Source: a virus. From it: a DNA stretch of 64,000 nt. Below, in pieces: positions 25,582-33,436 of the stretch. The stretch lies in IMG/VR virus record IMGVR_UViG_3300033156_000392, positions 1-64,000 of that record; one strand, written 5' to 3'. Below the pieces are notes generated by a model, which saw only the letters and a program-made list of their open reading frames with translations, was not told the origin of the DNA and ran no database searches. Position numbers and translations under genes: made by a program. Within the stretch, counting starts at the first letter, position 1. Every line of letters starts with the position of its first letter.

Positions 25582-25582
25582 T

Positions 25583-25744
25583 ATGATGGAAGAAATAACA
25601 GAAAAGAAAGTCGTACTAGGGAGCGTTCTGGCTGGCTTCGCTCTAGTGGGGTACGTTCTGAACTTCCACGAGCTGACAGCCATCATGATAGCTCTCTTGG
25701 CTGGTCTCTTCGGCTTGGAAGGGTACAACAAGCTCAAGAAATAG
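25583..25744 (+). CDS. Small two-helix membrane protein
   Basis: Fifty-three residues: VVLGSVLAGFALVGYVLNF, a short turn (HELT), AIMIALLAGLFGLEGY and a basic end. It fits a hairpin of two membrane helices, as in small holins or anchors. It sits between glycosyltransferase and pyruvyltransferase genes, so it may also belong to the sugar module. Confidence 0.55.
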   Translation: MMEEITEKKVVLGSVLAGFALVGYVLNFHELTAIMIALLAGLFGLEGYNKLKK

Positions 25745-25762
25745 ACAGAGAGAGGACTACAA

Positions 25763-27355
25763 ATGCCTTTTCGGATAGTCGTCGTCAATGCGTCTGGATA
25801 CGGAAACGCAGGTGACGATGCTCTGAACGAGGCTATTTTTTCCTACTTAAGAGAGCAGTTTCCAAGAGACTTTGTGGAGATAGAGAGGAAACACCCTGCT
25901 GATCCCTTGCCGGACTGTGACTTTCTCATCATAGGTGGAGGAGGACTGATATACGAGGAGCCCTTTGCCAACGTGGAGAACTACACCGGATACGCCTTTG
26001 AGGCGAAGAAGAGAGGAGTTCCATACTGCTACTTCGGCATAGGTGTCCAGTCTCCCATCAGGAAGTCGAGAGCGGTAGAAGCGTACAGAAAGGCTCTCTC
26101 CTCTGCCTTATTTGTCTCAGTAAGGAATCCTCACAGCCTGAATAGGCTAAAGGAGATAGGAATTCACTCCTTTCTTGGAGAGGACACTGGATGGCTCCTG
26201 AATCTCGGAAATAAGGGAGTAGAGAGCTCCAACGGTGTAAGAGTGGGTCTAGCGGCTAGAAACTTTCCGGAAGCAGAGTCTATAATGGAGAAGCATCTGA
26301 GGGGAATCGTCTCTTCTCTGAAAGGATACGACCTTCTTCTCTTCTCTCAGTCAAGAGTAGACGATGACGAGGTGATGGAGAGGCTCTCCGAGGAGCTCGG
26401 TGCCCCTCTCTTCAAGTACTCCGAGATGGAGGGGAGGCCGAGTGACTTTTTCTCTCTCCTGGGGAGCGTCGACGTCTTGGTTTCTTCTAGATTCCACTCC
26501 GCCCTCTACGCTCTGAAGATGGGTGTTCCCGTGGTCGGGATGACTGGTGGAGGAGGGAAGCTCTTCTCGCTCCTCTCGAGAGTCGGACTCGACGACTACA
26601 TGGTCAGGAAGACGGAGACGGAGAGAGTGGGTGAGAAAGTGGAGAAGATGCTGAGAGAGAGGAGCACCGCCAGACAGAGAATTGCTTCTTCTCTCCCTCT
26701 TCTCATGGAGAAGTGTAGAGAGAACTATCGTCTTCTGATGGAGTATTTGTATCCCTCGTATTTGGAGAAGGCGTACTCGTCCTCGTACTATAACGAGAGG
26801 AGCACCGGATGGTCTGGAGGATACAGGGAGGAGAGCCTGAGAGGAGCTATGGAGAGCTTCCTGGACGAGTGCAGAGAGAAGGGAATGCACCCGGAAGGTA
26901 AGACTCTGGTGGTGGGGTGTGCCAAAGGACTGATGGTCAAGATCCTGAAGGAGAGAGGTGTGGAAGCGACTGGTGTGGAAGTCTCTGCCGACGCTGTCAG
27001 AGAGAAAATGACGGAGCGGGTCGTGCAGGGGAGTATTCTCTCCGTTCCCTTCGGAGACTCGTCTTTCTCATGCACCGTCTGCTCAGACGTCTTGGAGCAT
27101 GTCCCAAGAGTCTTCTTACAGAGAGCTCTGGGTGAGCTTTCAAGAGTGACGGAGAGCTTGGTTATAGTCAAAGTCCCTGGGCCCAGAGTCACCTTTGATC
27201 CTACTCACATTTCCCTCTTTGACAGAGACGAGTGGCTCTCTCTTCTATCATCTAAGTTCTTCCTCCTGGGAGAGACGGAGTGGGCAGGGAACTTTGTCTT
27301 CTTTTTAAAGCCCAGAAAGGTTTTATACCACCCGGGGAGAGCTTTAGAGAGGTAG
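25763..27355 (+). CDS. Polysaccharide pyruvyltransferase-methyltransferase fusion
   Basis: Residues 1-320 match the CsaB-type pyruvyltransferase family: NASGYGNAGDDALNEAI, FLIIGGGGLIYEEP, YCYFGIGVQSP and SSRFHSALYALKMGVPVVGM. Residues 375-510 are a class I SAM methyltransferase: GKTLVVGCAKGLMVKIL, VPFGDSSFSCTVCSDVLEHV. The two joined activities suggest a ketal-pyruvylated, methylated glycan. It acts with the two GT4 genes upstream. Confidence 0.75.
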   Translation: MPFRIVVVNASGYGNAGDDALNEAIFSYLREQFPRDFVEIERKHPADPLPDCDFLIIGGGGLIYEEPFANVENYTGYAFEAKKRGVPYCYFGIGVQSPIRKSRAVEAYRKALSSALFVSVRNPHSLNRLKEIGIHSFLGEDTGWLLNLGNKGVESSNGVRVGLAARNFPEAESIMEKHLRGIVSSLKGYDLLLFSQSRVDDDEVMERLSEELGAPLFKYSEMEGRPSDFFSLLGSVDVLVSSRFHSALYALKMGVPVVGMTGGGGKLFSLLSRVGLDDYMVRKTETERVGEKVEKMLRERSTARQRIASSLPLLMEKCRENYRLLMEYLYPSYLEKAYSSSYYNERSTGWSGGYREESLRGAMESFLDECREKGMHPEGKTLVVGCAKGLMVKILKERGVEATGVEVSADAVREKMTERVVQGSILSVPFGDSSFSCTVCSDVLEHVPRVFLQRALGELSRVTESLVIVKVPGPRVTFDPTHISLFDRDEWLSLLSSKFFLLGETEWAGNFVFFLKPRKVLYHPGRALER

Positions 27356-27356
27356 A

Positions 27357-28337
27357 ATGAGAGACTCTGAGATCAAGAAAGTCCTTCTCCGCTACCAGAA
27401 GGAGCTCATGTCCTATCCGAACGTGGTGGGAGTCTGTGTGGCAAGGAAGGTGGTGAGGGGAAAGAGGACGAGAGAAAAAGCCATCCAGGTTCTGGTGAGA
27501 GAGAAAGTCCCCGAGAAGTACCTGAGACCAGCACATGTTCTCCCGAAGAGGGTGGAGGAGGTGCAGACGGACGTTCTGGAGGTGGGTGAGATAAGAGCTC
27601 TTGGTCTCAGCGTCAGACCGTACTTGGAGAGAAAGAGAAAGTACAGACCCGTCGTCGGTGGAGTCTCGTGTGGGAATCCGTACATCACGGCTGGAACTCT
27701 TGGAGGATTCGTGGAGAAAGGAGGAAAGACATACATTCTCTCGAACTGGCACGTCCTTGGAGACGGTGCGAAGAAAGGGGATCCTATCCTGCAGCCTGGG
27801 AGATACGACTCTGGGACTCTTGCTGACGAAGTAGCCGTCCTGTCGGAGAAGATAGACGTGAGAACGAGGAGAGGACTTCTCTCTCTGATTCTCAGAAGGA
27901 AGGTGGAGAACAGGATAGACGCTTCCATAGCCGAGATGGTTACAGAGTACGATCCTAAGATTCTTGAGATAGGGTATCTGACGTCCGATCCTGTGAGAGC
28001 CAGAATAGGCGACAAAGTCCGGAAGTCCGGGAGAACCACTGGATACACGGAGGGAGAGGTGCTGTCAGACTCAGCCACCGTGAGAGTGAGCTATGACGAC
28101 GGTACGGCTCTCTTCACTGAGCAGATAATGACCTCTCCCATCCTGAAGCCTGGAGACTCAGGCTCATGGCTGGTGAGGGGGAAGAGCGTCTGTGGCTTGT
28201 GCTTTGCAGGATCTGACAGAGTGGGTCTCGCTAATCATGTCTCTGACGTCTTCACTGCCTTCAAGATAGAGAGAGTAGCTACTGGAGCGGACGTCCCAAA
28301 GAGGAGAAGAGTCGATCTCAGATTCTGTCCAGAGTGA
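27357..28337 (+). CDS. Trypsin-like serine protease
   Basis: A 326-residue protein with an intact chymotrypsin-fold triad: H132 in SNWHVLGDG, D188 in RIDASIAEM and S268 in GDSGSWLV. An N-terminal region of about 95 residues (VVGVCVARK...VLVREKVP) is typical of the viral and bacterial proteins that carry this domain. No signal peptide is seen. It ends the sugar-cassette operon and may process virion or surface proteins. Its 3' end overlaps the convergent gene by 20 bases. Confidence 0.75.
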   Translation: MRDSEIKKVLLRYQKELMSYPNVVGVCVARKVVRGKRTREKAIQVLVREKVPEKYLRPAHVLPKRVEEVQTDVLEVGEIRALGLSVRPYLERKRKYRPVVGGVSCGNPYITAGTLGGFVEKGGKTYILSNWHVLGDGAKKGDPILQPGRYDSGTLADEVAVLSEKIDVRTRRGLLSLILRRKVENRIDASIAEMVTEYDPKILEIGYLTSDPVRARIGDKVRKSGRTTGYTEGEVLSDSATVRVSYDDGTALFTEQIMTSPILKPGDSGSWLVRGKSVCGLCFAGSDRVGLANHVSDVFTAFKIERVATGADVPKRRRVDLRFCPE

Positions 28338-28569
28338 GGTACTTCTCGCTCGCTCTTATCTCTCTCACCATCCTCTGGAGCTCATGAGAGAGGAGCTCTG
28401 CCTTGTGTACGGGTAGAAAGAGAGTTTCTCTCCCCACCCCTATCTTTATTCCTGTGTCGAGCTTGGTGACCGTCACTATCTTTGTAAGTGCTTTCCCTTC
28501 CTTGTAGAAGACTCCTCTGTACTTCTTCCTGTCCCTATCATCTCTCTTCTTAGGTTTCTTCGGAAGCAT
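28318..28569 (-). CDS. Small basic protein
   Basis: Eighty-three residues with a very basic N-terminus (PKKPKKRDDRDRKKY), strands and a C-terminal helix. ATG at 28569 lies inside the upstream gene end; an earlier in-frame start at 28611 lies deeper in that gene. Function not recognised. Confidence 0.45.
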   Translation of the reverse strand: MLPKKPKKRDDRDRKKYRGVFYKEGKALTKIVTVTKLDTGIKIGVGRETLFLPVHKAELLSHELQRMVREIRASEKYLTLDRI

Positions 28570-28834
28570 CTTCACCACCGGAGGAGAGGAGGTGTGTAGC
28601 CAGTGCTCCAAACACCTCTTTCTCTATCTTCTCCCAGCACTCCTCACACATTCTGATCTCCATGCTCAGGGACTTTCCCTCCAGAAGGACTCTGACCGTT
28701 CCTTGCTTCCCACACTTGCACTTGAACGCCCTGTTCTCGGTGTCAGCAAGCTTCCATTTGACGTCTGTAGACCAAGAATACCAAGGGTAGTGCTCGTAGG
28801 TGGTAGAGGGAATGTCTGTGCTCTCAGAAGTCAT
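28550..28834 (-). CDS. Zinc-binding protein
   Basis: Ninety-four residues with FKCKCGKQG and CEECWEKIEKEVFG, a four-cysteine zinc site. Its start overlaps the previous gene's stop. No further function is seen. Confidence 0.5.
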   Translation of the reverse strand: MTSESTDIPSTTYEHYPWYSWSTDVKWKLADTENRAFKCKCGKQGTVRVLLEGKSLSMEIRMCEECWEKIEKEVFGALATHLLSSGGEDASEET

Positions 28835-29730
28835 TTTTTACTCCTCCTCAGAGGCTTGTACACGCTTTGGAGCCAGTTACTCTTCAAGGGTAACACACGT
28901 ATCTTGTGGTGAGCCTTCCCAAGGTCGTTTTCTTTCGGAAAGAGAACCCATCTTGGTGTCCTAGCTATGTTCTGCATCTTCTCATAGACTCTAAGGAGTA
29001 CTCTCCTGTCTCCTTTTCCGTTATTCTCCTTGATATAGTCTTTTATCTGGTGTTTAAGGTCTATGAAGAGTCTTCTTGCGTATAACCACTTGTTAACACC
29101 TCTGATCAGTAAAATCTCCCTTACTAGCTCCTCTTCCTCCGTACTGAGAGAAAAGAGATCGGATATGTCTCTCACGACCAGCTCGGGGTGGTTCTGGGCG
29201 TAGCTGTCTATGGTGGAGGGAGAGGCTCTCGACAGCTCGTCAAGAACTCTCTTTCTCCTGTAAACTATGCTTTCTATTTTCTTCTCTATCTCACTGTCTT
29301 CCTTCTTCAAGTCTTCTGAAGTGAGGATGAGAACGCTCAGACCGAGTCTTGAGAGCCATTTCTGCCTCCTTCTGTCTTTCTCCTCTGCGTCTCCAAGTCT
29401 ATGCCATATCTTTGGTGAAACTTCTATCACGAGTCTCCAGTAGGGGAGAAGAAAGTCGAGAGAGTAGTATCCAGTCTGTTTCTCGTTCTGTATCTTGAAG
29501 TTGTGGTAGAAGTCCTCCCCTTCCACCAGACCCATTCTCTCTAGTATTCTCTTTATTCTCTTCTCCTCGGAGCTCCACTTCCCGTTCCGTTCGAAGCGGT
29601 GCATCACCTCCCCACACAGAACTCTGAAGTTTGCTCTCTTGATTCTCCCTTTCTTGACGTCTTCTATCACTCTCTTCTCCAGACGTCTGATTCTCTCTCT
29701 CAGCCTCTGAATCTCTTTTTCTTTCTTCAT
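28831..29730 (-). CDS. Vsr/DUF559-like endonuclease protein
   Basis: A 299-residue protein. Residues 90-150 contain the DUF559/Vsr-type nuclease pattern: SLDFLLPYWRLVIEVSPKIW, H, EEKDRRRQKWLSRLGLSVLIL, that is D, E-x-x-x-K, H and the R-x(n)-L-x-x-LG helix. An N-terminal coiled coil precedes it, and the C-terminal 150 residues are helical. It may cut host or modified DNA. Upstream gene overlaps by ATGA. Confidence 0.6.
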   Translation of the reverse strand: MKKEKEIQRLRERIRRLEKRVIEDVKKGRIKRANFRVLCGEVMHRFERNGKWSSEEKRIKRILERMGLVEGEDFYHNFKIQNEKQTGYYSLDFLLPYWRLVIEVSPKIWHRLGDAEEKDRRRQKWLSRLGLSVLILTSEDLKKEDSEIEKKIESIVYRRKRVLDELSRASPSTIDSYAQNHPELVVRDISDLFSLSTEEEELVREILLIRGVNKWLYARRLFIDLKHQIKDYIKENNGKGDRRVLLRVYEKMQNIARTPRWVLFPKENDLGKAHHKIRVLPLKSNWLQSVYKPLRRSKK

Positions 29731-29858
29731 TCAGCCTTCACCCTCTTCACTCTCTCCTCTCTCGTCTTCCAGAATATCCTTCCCCCACAGTAGGGACATA
29801 TGGGCTTCTCGAGCTTCTCGAACTTTCTCCAGCATCTTTCACACTTGTACACCTTCAT
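29727..29858 (-). CDS. Zinc ribbon microprotein
   Basis: Forty-three residues: YKCERCWRKFEKLEKPICPYCGG, then a basic tail. The stop overlaps the nuclease start. A GGAGGAGG ribosome site precedes it. Confidence 0.6.
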   Translation of the reverse strand: MKVYKCERCWRKFEKLEKPICPYCGGRIFWKTREERVKRVKAE

Positions 29859-29953
29859 CCCTCCTCCTCACAGAAGTCTAAAAAAATAGTTACTTTAGGA
29901 GTGTCTGTGTCACTTTTCATGAGTAACATTCTTCTGTTCTTGGACTTTGTCAC
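29855..29953 (-). CDS. Tiny coding frame ahead of a zinc ribbon gene
   Basis: A 32-codon frame (KSKNRRMLLMKSDTDTPKVT...FCEEEG) from GTG 29953 whose stop overlaps the zinc ribbon ATG. Its frame passes through the 21-bp palindrome at 29878. An 11-codon frame just upstream (29950-29985) begins about 27 bases from a TATA box. Could be leader peptides or chance. Confidence 0.3.
   Translation of the reverse strand: MTKSKNRRMLLMKSDTDTPKVTIFLDFCEEEG
29878..29898 (-). promoter_or_regulatory. 21-bp palindrome, copy 1
   Basis: CTAAAAAAAT-A-GTTACTTTAG, an imperfect copy of CTAAAATAAC-W-GTTATTTTAG, twenty bases upstream of a zinc ribbon gene start. Likely operator or promoter element. Confidence 0.5.
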
Positions 29954-30007
29954 TTCGTCACTCTCCCAAGTTTCTTTTTTTTCACCCAGTTTTTAAGTCT
30001 AGTGATT

Positions 30008-30017
30008 GTTTATAAAC
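30008..30017 (-). promoter_or_regulatory. TATA box GTTTATAAAC
   Basis: A palindromic TATA element in the last codons of the gene at 30010, facing the nuclease operon. Predicted start near 29985. Confidence 0.5.
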
Positions 30018-30195
30018 TCTTGAAGAGTTCTCTGAGGTAGGAGAGCCTGAACCTCCGTTCCTTTCCACAGTGTGAGCAGTAGAGAAGAGTCGTCTTTCCG
30101 TTTCCTTCTTTCAGAGTCTCTTCTCTCGTCAGAATGTTGGTCGAGACTCTCATGCATCTCTTGCATACCCACTTCAGAGCTATCATGTTTTTCAT
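30010..30195 (-). CDS. Zinc ribbon protein
   Basis: Sixty-one residues with WVCKRCMRVS...LYCSHCGKERRF, a CxxC-CxxC ribbon ahead of a short helix. Two bases after the upstream gene's stop. Confidence 0.55.
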   Translation of the reverse strand: MKNMIALKWVCKRCMRVSTNILTREETLKEGNGKTTLLYCSHCGKERRFRLSYLRELFKSL

Positions 30196-30197
30196 AT

Positions 30198-30587
30198 CTA
30201 CTCCTCCCTTTTTCCTTTATCCGAGGACCAGAACGAAACGTACTTCCATCCTTTCTTCAGAAGCTTGGAGAGATTTACCTCCGTTTCCCACTTCAGCTCG
30301 ACATCGTATCCGTATTTCTTGAAGATGTAGAGGACGAGATAGGGCTCTCTCAGCCACTCATCTCCGAGAGGCCAGAGATTGTCGGCTATGAGAAGAAGGG
30401 TCTTCAAGTCAGTCATAGTCAGATCCTTGTACTTCTTCTCCATCACGTCCAGTGCATCTTCGGAGGCTCTTTCGAAGGTGGAGAAGGAGTTCAGGACTCT
30501 CTCCCACTCTTCTTCCTCAATATGGATGTTTCCGAGATCCCATACCAGTTTCAGAGTGGGAACCAAGAGGTACTGATGAGTGCTCAT
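30198..30587 (-). CDS. Hypothetical alpha/beta protein
   Basis: A 129-residue, mostly helical acidic protein (IHIEEEEWERVLNSFSTFERASEDALDVMEKKYK). No family recognised. The ATG overlaps a tiny upstream frame's stop, suggesting coupled translation. Confidence 0.45.
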   Translation of the reverse strand: MSTHQYLLVPTLKLVWDLGNIHIEEEEWERVLNSFSTFERASEDALDVMEKKYKDLTMTDLKTLLLIADNLWPLGDEWLREPYLVLYIFKKYGYDVELKWETEVNLSKLLKKGWKYVSFWSSDKGKREE

Positions 30588-30646
30588 GCTTCATGCACCT
30601 CGTCCTCAAAGGACGAACTCTGTTCTCTTGCTTCTGTCTTCTCCAT
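30584..30646 (-). CDS. Tiny peptide gene, 20 residues
   Basis: ATG 30646 to a TGA overlapping the next ATG (ATGA). The peptide EKTEAREQSSSFEDEVHEA is acidic. A TATA box at 30687 predicts a transcript starting near 30664 and GAGAGG lies just before the ATG, so it is positioned as the first frame of the operon. Confidence 0.35.
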   Translation of the reverse strand: MEKTEAREQSSSFEDEVHEA

Positions 30647-30686
30647 CGGGTAAACCTCTCCCAAGAGTAATAAAAGGGTTGTGGTT

Positions 30687-30696
30687 GTTTATAAAC
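30687..30696 (-). promoter_or_regulatory. TATA box GTTTATAAAC
   Basis: Palindromic TATA about 40 bases before the tiny frame at 30646; overlaps the end of the exonuclease gene. Confidence 0.55.
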
Positions 30697-31249
30697 TGGG
30701 AAAGGACCATACGTCGGAATAACGGAGAAAGAGAGTCGTATAGTAGAGAGCGTCGTCCAGAGCTCTGTGTCTTCTTCCTTGCATCGGTACTTCTCGGTAG
30801 ACAACACTGTTTATTTCTCTCGGTCTTACTCCTCTTGACGAGGCCAGCTGGTGCTTCAGACTTATGTGTCTATCCAAGAGGCGAAGAATGGATCCCTCAT
30901 ATCCTTTCATCTTTGCTTCTCGGAGAATTTGTTTCTTGTCATAGAAGCCCCAAGAGCACATGACGGTTTTCTCTTTCCCTATCCATTTCTCGAACTCTTG
31001 CATGGCCTCGTGGAATACTTTTCCTCCGTCCACGTCCTTCTGCTCTATGCCAGTGAGCCTAGTGCAGTACTCGGAAAGTACCGGATTGAGAACTGGTCTG
31101 ACTAGGAGATTGAAGGTGTCCGCTCGCTCTGGTGGAGAGCCCAGCACTCTCACGGCTCCTATCTCTATGATTTCGCTGCTGTGCCTTTGTTTTTCTTTAT
31201 CCGCCCAGCACGTCGCCTCCAGATCGAATATTATGTACTGTGTCATCAT
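30689..31249 (-). CDS. DEDDh 3'-5' exonuclease
   Basis: A 186-residue exonuclease with Exo I FDLEATCW (D9, E11), typical of the ERI-1/KapD branch, EIIEIGAVRV, a middle Asp-containing segment and Exo III HRALDDALYYTTLF (H-x4-D). It removes nucleotides from DNA or RNA 3' ends; the ERI-1-like FDLEATC signature leans towards RNA. Preceded by its own TATA box. Confidence 0.75.
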   Translation of the reverse strand: MMTQYIIFDLEATCWADKEKQRHSSEIIEIGAVRVLGSPPERADTFNLLVRPVLNPVLSEYCTRLTGIEQKDVDGGKVFHEAMQEFEKWIGKEKTVMCSWGFYDKKQILREAKMKGYEGSILRLLDRHISLKHQLASSRGVRPREINSVVYREVPMQGRRHRALDDALYYTTLFLRYSDVWSFPSL

Positions 31250-31290
31250 ATCACCTTTTGGTTCGGACCTGTATAAAACAGTGTCTGAAG

Positions 31291-31300
31291 ATTTATAAAC
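31291..31300 (-). promoter_or_regulatory. TATA box ATTTATAAAC
   Basis: About 45 bases before the exonuclease start; predicted transcription start near 31268. Confidence 0.5.
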
Positions 31301-31487
31301 TTCTCTCTTTTTCTCTTCTAAGGAGAGAGGCTATCCTGTCGCAGATAGTACAGGGCAGGAGTCCTCTCTTTTTCCCTTCCTTGTTCAGAGACTCGTATCC
31401 GTGCTCAATGAGAGCGGCCATGTGAGAGAATTCTACCGAGTCAAGCTTCAGGACGTAGTTCCCGAACAGAGTTCTTTTTATCTTCAT
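31293..31487 (-). CDS. Hypothetical small protein with CxxC
   Basis: Sixty-four residues, with LPCTICDRIASLLRREKE at the C-terminus. No family recognised. Confidence 0.45.
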   Translation of the reverse strand: MKIKRTLFGNYVLKLDSVEFSHMAALIEHGYESLNKEGKKRGLLPCTICDRIASLLRREKERSL

Positions 31488-31496
31488 GTCCTCACT

Positions 31497-31859
31497 TCAA
31501 GACTTTTTCTTGCCTCCCTCATACTTGAGTCTTAGAAGAGCGTTGGTCAGCTGGAAAACTATTCTGTTTCTCTCCTTCCAGCTCTCAGAGAGGAGAAGGA
31601 GTTCGAGAAGCTCGTGCACCAGGACTCTCTCGTTTGACGCCCCCACGATAAAGTGTCTCTCGTTCACTCCCTCTCTGACGTACCCCTCCCAGCCCTCTGT
31701 TCTCTCAAGCTCCACTCCGAGATCACAGAGCCCGAGTCTGTGCTGCCACTCCTCAAGGAGATACATGAGCTCCTCCATCGTCACTTCTCCCTCGCTCTTC
31801 TTGCACCACTCAGGCTTGTTACTCTTGATGAGTAACTTTCTCTTTTTGGCTCTACTCAT
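31497..31859 (-). CDS. Possible minimal zincin, HELLE motif
   Basis: A 120-residue protein with RVLVHELLELLLL, which has the HExxE/H arrangement of zincin metallopeptidases, set in a helix after a predicted strand (ERHFIVGAS). A third ligand is not obvious. It could also be a catalytically dead relative. Overlaps the next upstream gene by 8 bases. Confidence 0.45.
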   Translation of the reverse strand: MSRAKKRKLLIKSNKPEWCKKSEGEVTMEELMYLLEEWQHRLGLCDLGVELERTEGWEGYVREGVNERHFIVGASNERVLVHELLELLLLSESWKERNRIVFQLTNALLRLKYEGGKKKS

Positions 31860-32193
31860 GCTCCTCTCCTCTCTTCTTCTTTTTCAGACGAACTATCTTT
31901 GAGGCTATCAGGTAGACTATGGCCGCCTTGTGCTGTATCTCTTTCTCTTCCGGCTTCCTTGGATAGCAGGTGCCCATGACGTACAGAGCACTGGCGTACG
32001 CCACTATCTTGGAGAGACCCTTAACTTTTTTCTCACTTATCTCTAAACATCTCTTGAAGAGATCTATGTTCCCTAGATAGTACAGGTTCTTTCTCTTTCT
32101 CTTGATCTCTCCCTCTCTGACCATGTCTTCCAAGAGAGTCCCGAAGTACTGACACTCTCTGTCACCACATATCCAGCACTTTCTCTTTCTCAC
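31852..32193 (-). CDS. Zinc-knuckle helical protein
   Basis: About 113 residues from GTG 32193, with CWICGDRECQYFG at the N-terminus. The GTG overlaps the upstream stop, so this start is preferred over an earlier one at 32295 that would lie inside the upstream gene. Function unknown. Confidence 0.45.
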   Translation of the reverse strand: MRKRKCWICGDRECQYFGTLLEDMVREGEIKRKRKNLYYLGNIDLFKRCLEISEKKVKGLSKIVAYASALYVMGTCYPRKPEEKEIQHKAAIVYLIASKIVRLKKKKRGEEHE

Positions 32194-32372
32194 TTTCTCA
32201 CCAGCTTGTTCCAGAACCTCTTTCCGACCTTCTTCAGGAGTCTGGCCGAGGGCTTCTTTCTCGAGACGGAGACGTATCCGTTGTACCAGCCCCACAGGTA
32301 CGTCTCTAGCAGTGTCTTGTCAATAGTGAGGAGAAGGATGGCTAGCTCTTTCTCTTCCCCGCTCTTTCTCAT
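32190..32372 (-). CDS. Hypothetical basic protein
   Basis: Sixty residues, aromatic and basic (LETYLWGWYNGYVSVSRKK). Coupled by overlap to both neighbours. Not recognised. Confidence 0.4.
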   Translation of the reverse strand: MRKSGEEKELAILLLTIDKTLLETYLWGWYNGYVSVSRKKPSARLLKKVGKRFWNKLVRK

Positions 32373-32674
32373 GCAGAGAGCACCTCCATCTTCTTGTTTC
32401 TCTCTCTGCAGTACCTTCTCAGCTCTCTCAGATAGTACGACTTGATGTCTTTCTCGATCCTTATGATCTCATCCTCCACGAAGTGAACACCCCTGACCGT
32501 GAGCACCATGAGAGTTCTGGTGTACGAGAGCTTTCTCGGTCCTCTGAACCTGGCTCTGAAGGAAACGTTTCTATTTTCCTTCTTCTCCAGGTAGGACTTT
32601 AGCTTCTTCTTGAAAGTCTTGAAGAAGCCTTTTGGACCGTACTTCATGTACAGATACACGTCTACGACAAACAC
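32369..32674 (-). CDS. Hypothetical basic protein
   Basis: A 101-residue basic protein with strand-rich middle (SYTRTLMVLTVRGVHFVEDEI) and C-terminal helix. ATGA overlap with the next gene. Not recognised. Confidence 0.4.
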   Translation of the reverse strand: MFVVDVYLYMKYGPKGFFKTFKKKLKSYLEKKENRNVSFRARFRGPRKLSYTRTLMVLTVRGVHFVEDEIIRIEKDIKSYYLRELRRYCRERNKKMEVLSA

Positions 32675-32676
32675 TC

Positions 32677-33102
32677 TCAGACCTCCAGAACCGTCACTCT
32701 GTCAACGAAGAGGCGACAGGAGAGAGGAGTCGTGAAAGATCTCTTCCTTCTTCCCGTATAGACGTCCAGTGGGTGCAGGAGTTTCTCTAACATTCTCTCT
32801 CCCTCTGGGAGGACGTTTCTCTTCTCCTTCACTATCTTCATGGTGTATCCGTTGTTGACACTCGCCGTAACTAGGTAGGCAGTTCTGCAAGGAAGATCGA
32901 AGTCGATGCATACGTTCAGATAGGAAGTGGTATCGAAAGAAACTGACTTGTTCTCTCTCAGGAGAGAGCTGTACGCCTTGCTCTTCTCTCTTATCCACTT
33001 CTCTCTAGCAGTCTTAGAGCCTATCAAGAAGTAGTACTCCGCCTTGCCGTTGACCGTCACAGTCACCAGAGAGTACTCACCCTTCTCCAATCTTCTGGTC
33101 AT
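32677..33102 (-). CDS. Hypothetical protein
   Basis: A 141-residue, mostly beta protein (EYSLVTVTVNGKAEYYFLIG). Same operon, 26-base overlap with the upstream gene. Not recognised. Confidence 0.4.
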   Translation of the reverse strand: MTRRLEKGEYSLVTVTVNGKAEYYFLIGSKTAREKWIREKSKAYSSLLRENKSVSFDTTSYLNVCIDFDLPCRTAYLVTASVNNGYTMKIVKEKRNVLPEGERMLEKLLHPLDVYTGRRKRSFTTPLSCRLFVDRVTVLEV

Positions 33103-33436
33103 GCAGCTCCCCCTTTCCGTGCCTTTCTCTCTTATGCTCTCTCACTTCCTCCCATGTTAAGAATTCTTTCCCACACTCTCCACATACAAAGACGCTCTCT
33201 ATGTGGAGCTTCAGAAGGTAGATGAAGTAGAGAAAGGTGAGAAGGATGAGAAAGAGAAAAGAGAATCCTAGTACGTACGCACCATTCCCGAGCATGAAGC
33301 AAGAAGCGATAAGTGAAAGGGCAAGTCCTATCGAATAGAAGAACTGAAGGCACTTCATGGGGTTTAGGATGTGGAGAAAGTCTTTTTTAAAACCTTTCCA
33401 CAGCCACTTCCAGAATCCTCTCTCCATGCTACTCAC
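33077..33436 (-). CDS. Membrane protein with C-terminal C2H2 finger
   Basis: A 119-residue protein with two membrane helices (FFYSIGLALSLIASCFMLG, AYVLGFSFLFLILLTFLYF) and a finger CGECGKEFLTWEEVREHKRERH. The finger resembles the one fused to the prohead protease (CPACGKEFNTWRDFFIHWQKEH), suggesting reuse of one module in two proteins. Confidence 0.55.
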   Translation of the reverse strand: MSSMERGFWKWLWKGFKKDFLHILNPMKCLQFFYSIGLALSLIASCFMLGNGAYVLGFSFLFLILLTFLYFIYLLKLHIESVFVCGECGKEFLTWEEVREHKRERHGKGELHDQKIGEG

